From Lachnospiraceae bacterium (lineage in GTDB: Bacteria; Bacillota; Clostridia; Lachnospirales; Lachnospiraceae): 64,000 nucleotides of DNA. The stretch is taken from positions 42,732-106,731 of the forward strand of contig JAGAFR010000040.1 of NCBI GenBank assembly GCA_017612555.1, in the 5' to 3' direction. The translations under genes were made by a program, and so were the position numbers. How positions within the stretch are numbered: position 1 is the stretch's first letter; each line of letters begins with the position of its first letter. The notes beneath the pieces were generated by a model that did not search any database, had not been told where the DNA came from, and was given only the letters and a program-made list of their open reading frames with translations. Positions 61,019 to 64,000 of the stretch are shown here, piece by piece.

Positions 61019-63865
61019 ATGAAAATGTCGATATGCTTAAAGCAGATAATGGCGGTAGCTGTTGCGGCAGTGATGATGTCCGCATTATATACGGAAGTCT
61101 GTGCATCCGAGGAGCCGGTATTTGATCCTGTTTCGGAGGAAGCCGGATCAACCTATACCCCGATCGCCGAAGAAGATACAGATCTGCCCGATCAGGTGAC
61201 AGAGCAGTCCGGATACGAGACAAAGCTTGGACTTACAAAGAAAAAGACAACTCTGATATCCGGAGAGAAGAGTGTTACGCTGGCAGTTGCAATATACAGT
61301 TCAAAGACAACCGAAATGGGGCTTGCAAAAGCCAGGCTGGAGGCGCAGGACGGGACGTTTATTGAATCGGGACTTCCGGACAGTGATCTGAAGATAGATG
61401 GAAATACCATTGTACTTGATTCGCAAAATACCGCTCCGGGAATATACACATTGATGGTATGGCCGCTCCTTCCGGAAAGGGACGGAAACATCACGGCATA
61501 TGTTACTCCCGCCACGCTTACCGTAACCGTAAAGCAGCCCATAGACCATATTGCCATAGAGGCGGCCACGCCCATGTACAAGCAGATGAATAAGGCTGCA
61601 ACAATAAAGCCCGTGCTGATACTCAACAACGGTGACAGGGACAGGAAACCTTATTCGAATAAAGCGATCTTTGAACTGCTGAATTCAGCCGGAGAACCTC
61701 TGTCAGAAGATGACAGTCTGTATGGACATCTGAGCATCAACAATAAGAACGGTACGGTGACACTTGAAAAAAACTATGTCCTGCCCGCCTCGGAAGCTGA
61801 CAACTGTTTTTACATAAAAGCCTGTGCCGCTGATTTTGAAGAAAATGAGTGCTTCGGCATTTCGGGACCTATCAGGATCGTCGACAGCGTCACGGCTCTT
61901 ACTGCAATAAAGGTCGGGACTGATGATCTTAAAGGCACATATGGATCGCATGAGCTTGAAGGAAAAACGATAAAGGTATATTCGGATACGGATGAGCTGC
62001 CACCTTCCGATCTGATATTCAGATCATCGAATAAGAGTTTTGTCATTGACAGAGGCGGCGTGATCAAAACCGTCGGAAAGGCAGGGAAGTACAAGATCAC
62101 CGTATCGGCCGCAAATGGGACAAAGAGCAGCATCACCACGGAGGTCGTCATAAAGGAGGGCGTTGCATCTTCCTATGATCTTAAGGCATATGCCGTGACG
62201 GGATATGAAATGGTACCGGTATCATTTGCGGATGATGGTACGGCAGTGATCGAGCCTGCCTCACTTCTTCTTGTTGCATTGGATGCAACGGTGGAAAACG
62301 GAAGTATACTAAAGAATACTTCATCCGTAAAGGTCAAGGGCGGGGATACGATTAATAAGGGAACGAGTGAGATGCCATCGGGAACGAACTGGATCAGCCG
62401 TAATTACCTGCTTGTAAAACCGAAGGCATCAGAGGTAAAGATCACATATACGTATGGATCCGGAAAAGAAAAAAAGACAAAGGAGAACAGGATAACCTTT
62501 TCTTCGCCTGCAGTAGAGTTAAAGCCGAATGGGACATTAAAAAAGAGCCTTGATATATATTCCGATTCCGAATTGACGGAATATACAATGGAGTTTACAG
62601 CGGAAGGACTTGATGATTCAAAGGATTATTTTGTATCATTTACGGATACCGCATCAGGCACAAAAATGAAAGATGCAAGAGAACTTCTGGGTAAGCAGTT
62701 GAACGGCGGGTATGATAAGTTTTGTCCGAACTGTACGGTCTCTTCGGGAACGGTTACGGTAAAGTGCATAATAGGAAGGGATGAGGTCGAGAAGATCGGC
62801 ATTCCGAAGGGAACATACAGATTTTCGGCAGTACTGTCAGAGATGATCCCCGGAAAAGAGGGAGATGCATCGAAGATGAAGAGGATATCAAATGCCTGCG
62901 ACATTAAGATAAACGCAGCTCCGGCAAAAGCACCCTCGGTATCTCTTACTACCGGGACAGTGGAACTTAAATACGACGGAAGTACCGTGATACCGTTTAA
63001 GGTAAAGAAAAACGTCAGGTGTATAAATGAAGCCCCTGTAAAATGTTACGATTACAACGATAATGGAAATGTGAACGGCTTTTGCGATAATTTCAAGGTC
63101 AGCCTCAAAGATGGTGAACTTGTATTGGAACATATCACCGCGGATTACAAATCATATGATCCCGATAGGGACTGCAGGGGATGGGTAGAATACAGCGTTA
63201 CCGGAATCGAAGGCAGAAAGTACCCGTCAAATACCGAGACCATCAAAGTAAAGATGCTGCCGTTCCTTGAGGATGAGAGTGATGTTCCTCAAACTACTGC
63301 GATACATTGGCTGGGAGACTCGCTGACTCAGGGGTCTATGGGCGAAGACGGGGACAATATTGCGGGTGCGCCTTATAAGAGACTGGAAAAAGATCTTCAG
63401 TCGGGAGGATTTACGGAAGTCGGTGTAGAAGGTCTGGGACTCTATGGAAAGAAGACGGGCTACATCCTGGAGAAATACAAAAATAACCACACGGTAAGCC
63501 CAGATATAGTGTACGTATTCTGGGTGGGTTCCAATGACTGGGTGAATTGGAGTGCTGATCCGGTGGTGAACACTGACACATCCGGTGTGATAAAGAAGAT
63601 CGACAGGTTCCTTCTGTCGGAAACCGGTTTTTGTGGCAAGTACATTGTAATAGGGACAACAGCCCGAAAAACACTGGGAAGGGACAATGCCGTTACGATA
63701 AATAAGGATCTTAAGTCCCATTACAAAGATCATTACGTGGACATACTGGGTATTTTGGACAAATATGGCTACAGTTCCGACGGGACACACCTGTCCCAGA
63801 GATCATACAATGCCATAGCCGACATGATATACGAAAAGATCAAAGAAATGAAGTATATTAGTTAG
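61019..63865 (+). CDS. Giant secreted SGNH hydrolase with Ig-like modules
   Basis: A 948-residue secreted protein. A signal peptide (about 30 residues) is followed by a module (encoded about 61211-61890, starting GYETKLGLTKKKTT) shared with the BspA-like protein at 12 kb. Several bacterial Ig-like and beta-sandwich segments follow. The last 185 residues are an SGNH/GDSL hydrolase: S768 in GDSLTQGS, the Gly block GLGLYG, GSND, and D921/H924 in SSDGTHLS. It probably removes acyl groups from polysaccharides or other polymers. RBS GGGAGA lies upstream, 29 nt after the CNNM pair. No anchor motif is seen. Confidence 0.85.
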   Translation: MKMSICLKQIMAVAVAAVMMSALYTEVCASEEPVFDPVSEEAGSTYTPIAEEDTDLPDQVTEQSGYETKLGLTKKKTTLISGEKSVTLAVAIYSSKTTEMGLAKARLEAQDGTFIESGLPDSDLKIDGNTIVLDSQNTAPGIYTLMVWPLLPERDGNITAYVTPATLTVTVKQPIDHIAIEAATPMYKQMNKAATIKPVLILNNGDRDRKPYSNKAIFELLNSAGEPLSEDDSLYGHLSINNKNGTVTLEKNYVLPASEADNCFYIKACAADFEENECFGISGPIRIVDSVTALTAIKVGTDDLKGTYGSHELEGKTIKVYSDTDELPPSDLIFRSSNKSFVIDRGGVIKTVGKAGKYKITVSAANGTKSSITTEVVIKEGVASSYDLKAYAVTGYEMVPVSFADDGTAVIEPASLLLVALDATVENGSILKNTSSVKVKGGDTINKGTSEMPSGTNWISRNYLLVKPKASEVKITYTYGSGKEKKTKENRITFSSPAVELKPNGTLKKSLDIYSDSELTEYTMEFTAEGLDDSKDYFVSFTDTASGTKMKDARELLGKQLNGGYDKFCPNCTVSSGTVTVKCIIGRDEVEKIGIPKGTYRFSAVLSEMIPGKEGDASKMKRISNACDIKINAAPAKAPSVSLTTGTVELKYDGSTVIPFKVKKNVRCINEAPVKCYDYNDNGNVNGFCDNFKVSLKDGELVLEHITADYKSYDPDRDCRGWVEYSVTGIEGRKYPSNTETIKVKMLPFLEDESDVPQTTAIHWLGDSLTQGSMGEDGDNIAGAPYKRLEKDLQSGGFTEVGVEGLGLYGKKTGYILEKYKNNHTVSPDIVYVFWVGSNDWVNWSADPVVNTDTSGVIKKIDRFLLSETGFCGKYIVIGTTARKTLGRDNAVTINKDLKSHYKDHYVDILGILDKYGYSSDGTHLSQRSYNAIADMIYEKIKEMKYIS

Positions 63866-63890
63866 TGTAAAATAATCATTGGCAAAAATA

Positions 63891-63918
63891 TAGGGAAGTA
63901 GGAGAACCCACTTCCCTA
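63891..63918 (+). terminator. Hairpin after the SGNH hydrolase gene
   Basis: TAGGGAAGT and ACTTCCCTA form a perfect 9-bp stem with a 10-base loop. There is no strong U-tract. Confidence 0.5.
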
Positions 63919-63978
63919 TCATACAGATTTCCTCTAAGATGTTGATTGGCTAAAAAAACATTAAAGGAGGAACATCTG

Positions 63979-64000
63979 ATGGAGTCTATTGTAGATGAAA
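63979..64000 (+). CDS. Start of a gene cut by the window edge
   Basis: ATG at 63979 lies eight bases after a consensus AAAGGAGG and begins MESIVDE. Only seven codons are present, so nothing can be said about function. Confidence 0.6.

Overview
The window looks like a chromosomal segment of an anaerobic clostridium, most likely a Lachnospiraceae (Butyrivibrio/Roseburia-like) member. This rests on gene content, not on a database search. The markers are a SCIFF ranthipeptide with its radical SAM maturase next to a fused SecDF, a two-gene SufC/SufB-like iron-sulfur system, HemZ, a glutamate 2,3-aminomutase, BspA-like surface proteins and c-di-GMP signalling proteins. The sequence is mid-GC. Two AT-richer patches (about 16.0-17.6 kb and 53.5-55.4 kb) look acquired. 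I see no phage, insertion sequence, CRISPR array or rRNA. There is one tRNA.

Layout. 0.1-5.7 kb: a dlt-like operon in the order A-C-B-D that overlaps a glutamate 2,3-aminomutase gene. 5.7-7.8 kb: convergent purA, whose leader carries an early terminator, and a divergent YgjP-type metallopeptidase. 7.8-19.1 kb: an accessory zone with two giant surface proteins, a tRNA-dihydrouridine synthase, an untracked 49-residue small protein, a CPCC protein/toxin-like lipoprotein pair, a solitary AAA+ ATPase-nuclease, and degraded genes (a Nudix/PgeF remnant and a truncated BspA-like gene). 19.2-24.6 kb: a SIMPL protein, a large hybrid histidine kinase with HD-GYP and Hpt domains, and a response regulator. 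24.7-35.9 kb: Nudix hydrolase, orphan pseudopilin, citrate synthase, NudC-like enzyme, FolE, diguanylate cyclase, FAD oxidoreductase, lipid kinase and a large secreted C69 peptidase.

36-43.4 kb: tRNA-Glu, SmsC-SmsB, RelA/SpoT, MBL hydrolase, HemZ and HisS, tightly packed with several overlaps. 43.4-49.9 kb: two zinc-ribbon membrane proteins, the SCIFF peptide and maturase, and SecDF. 49.9-53.5 kb: a nested inverted-repeat element, RecJ and MurE. 53.5-56.1 kb: an accessory patch with an XRE regulator, a DUF4190-like protein, an unknown small protein and a retropepsin-like protease. 56.2-64 kb: an M13 peptidase lipoprotein, two tandem CNNM/CorC-type transporters and a giant secreted SGNH hydrolase that shares a long module with the BspA-like protein at 12 kb. 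A further gene begins at the right edge.

The most interesting candidate system is the first operon. Its adenylating enzyme lacks the cysteine typical of D-alanine-specific DltA. The last gene encodes an enzyme whose substrate-pocket residues match glutamate 2,3-aminomutase rather than lysine 2,3-aminomutase. This suggests the machinery may attach something other than D-alanine, possibly beta-glutamate, to a surface glycan. Other leads are the purA leader attenuator, the 136-nt nested hairpin before recJ, the toxin-like lipoprotein pair, the retropepsin pair and the module shared by two surface proteins 46 kb apart.
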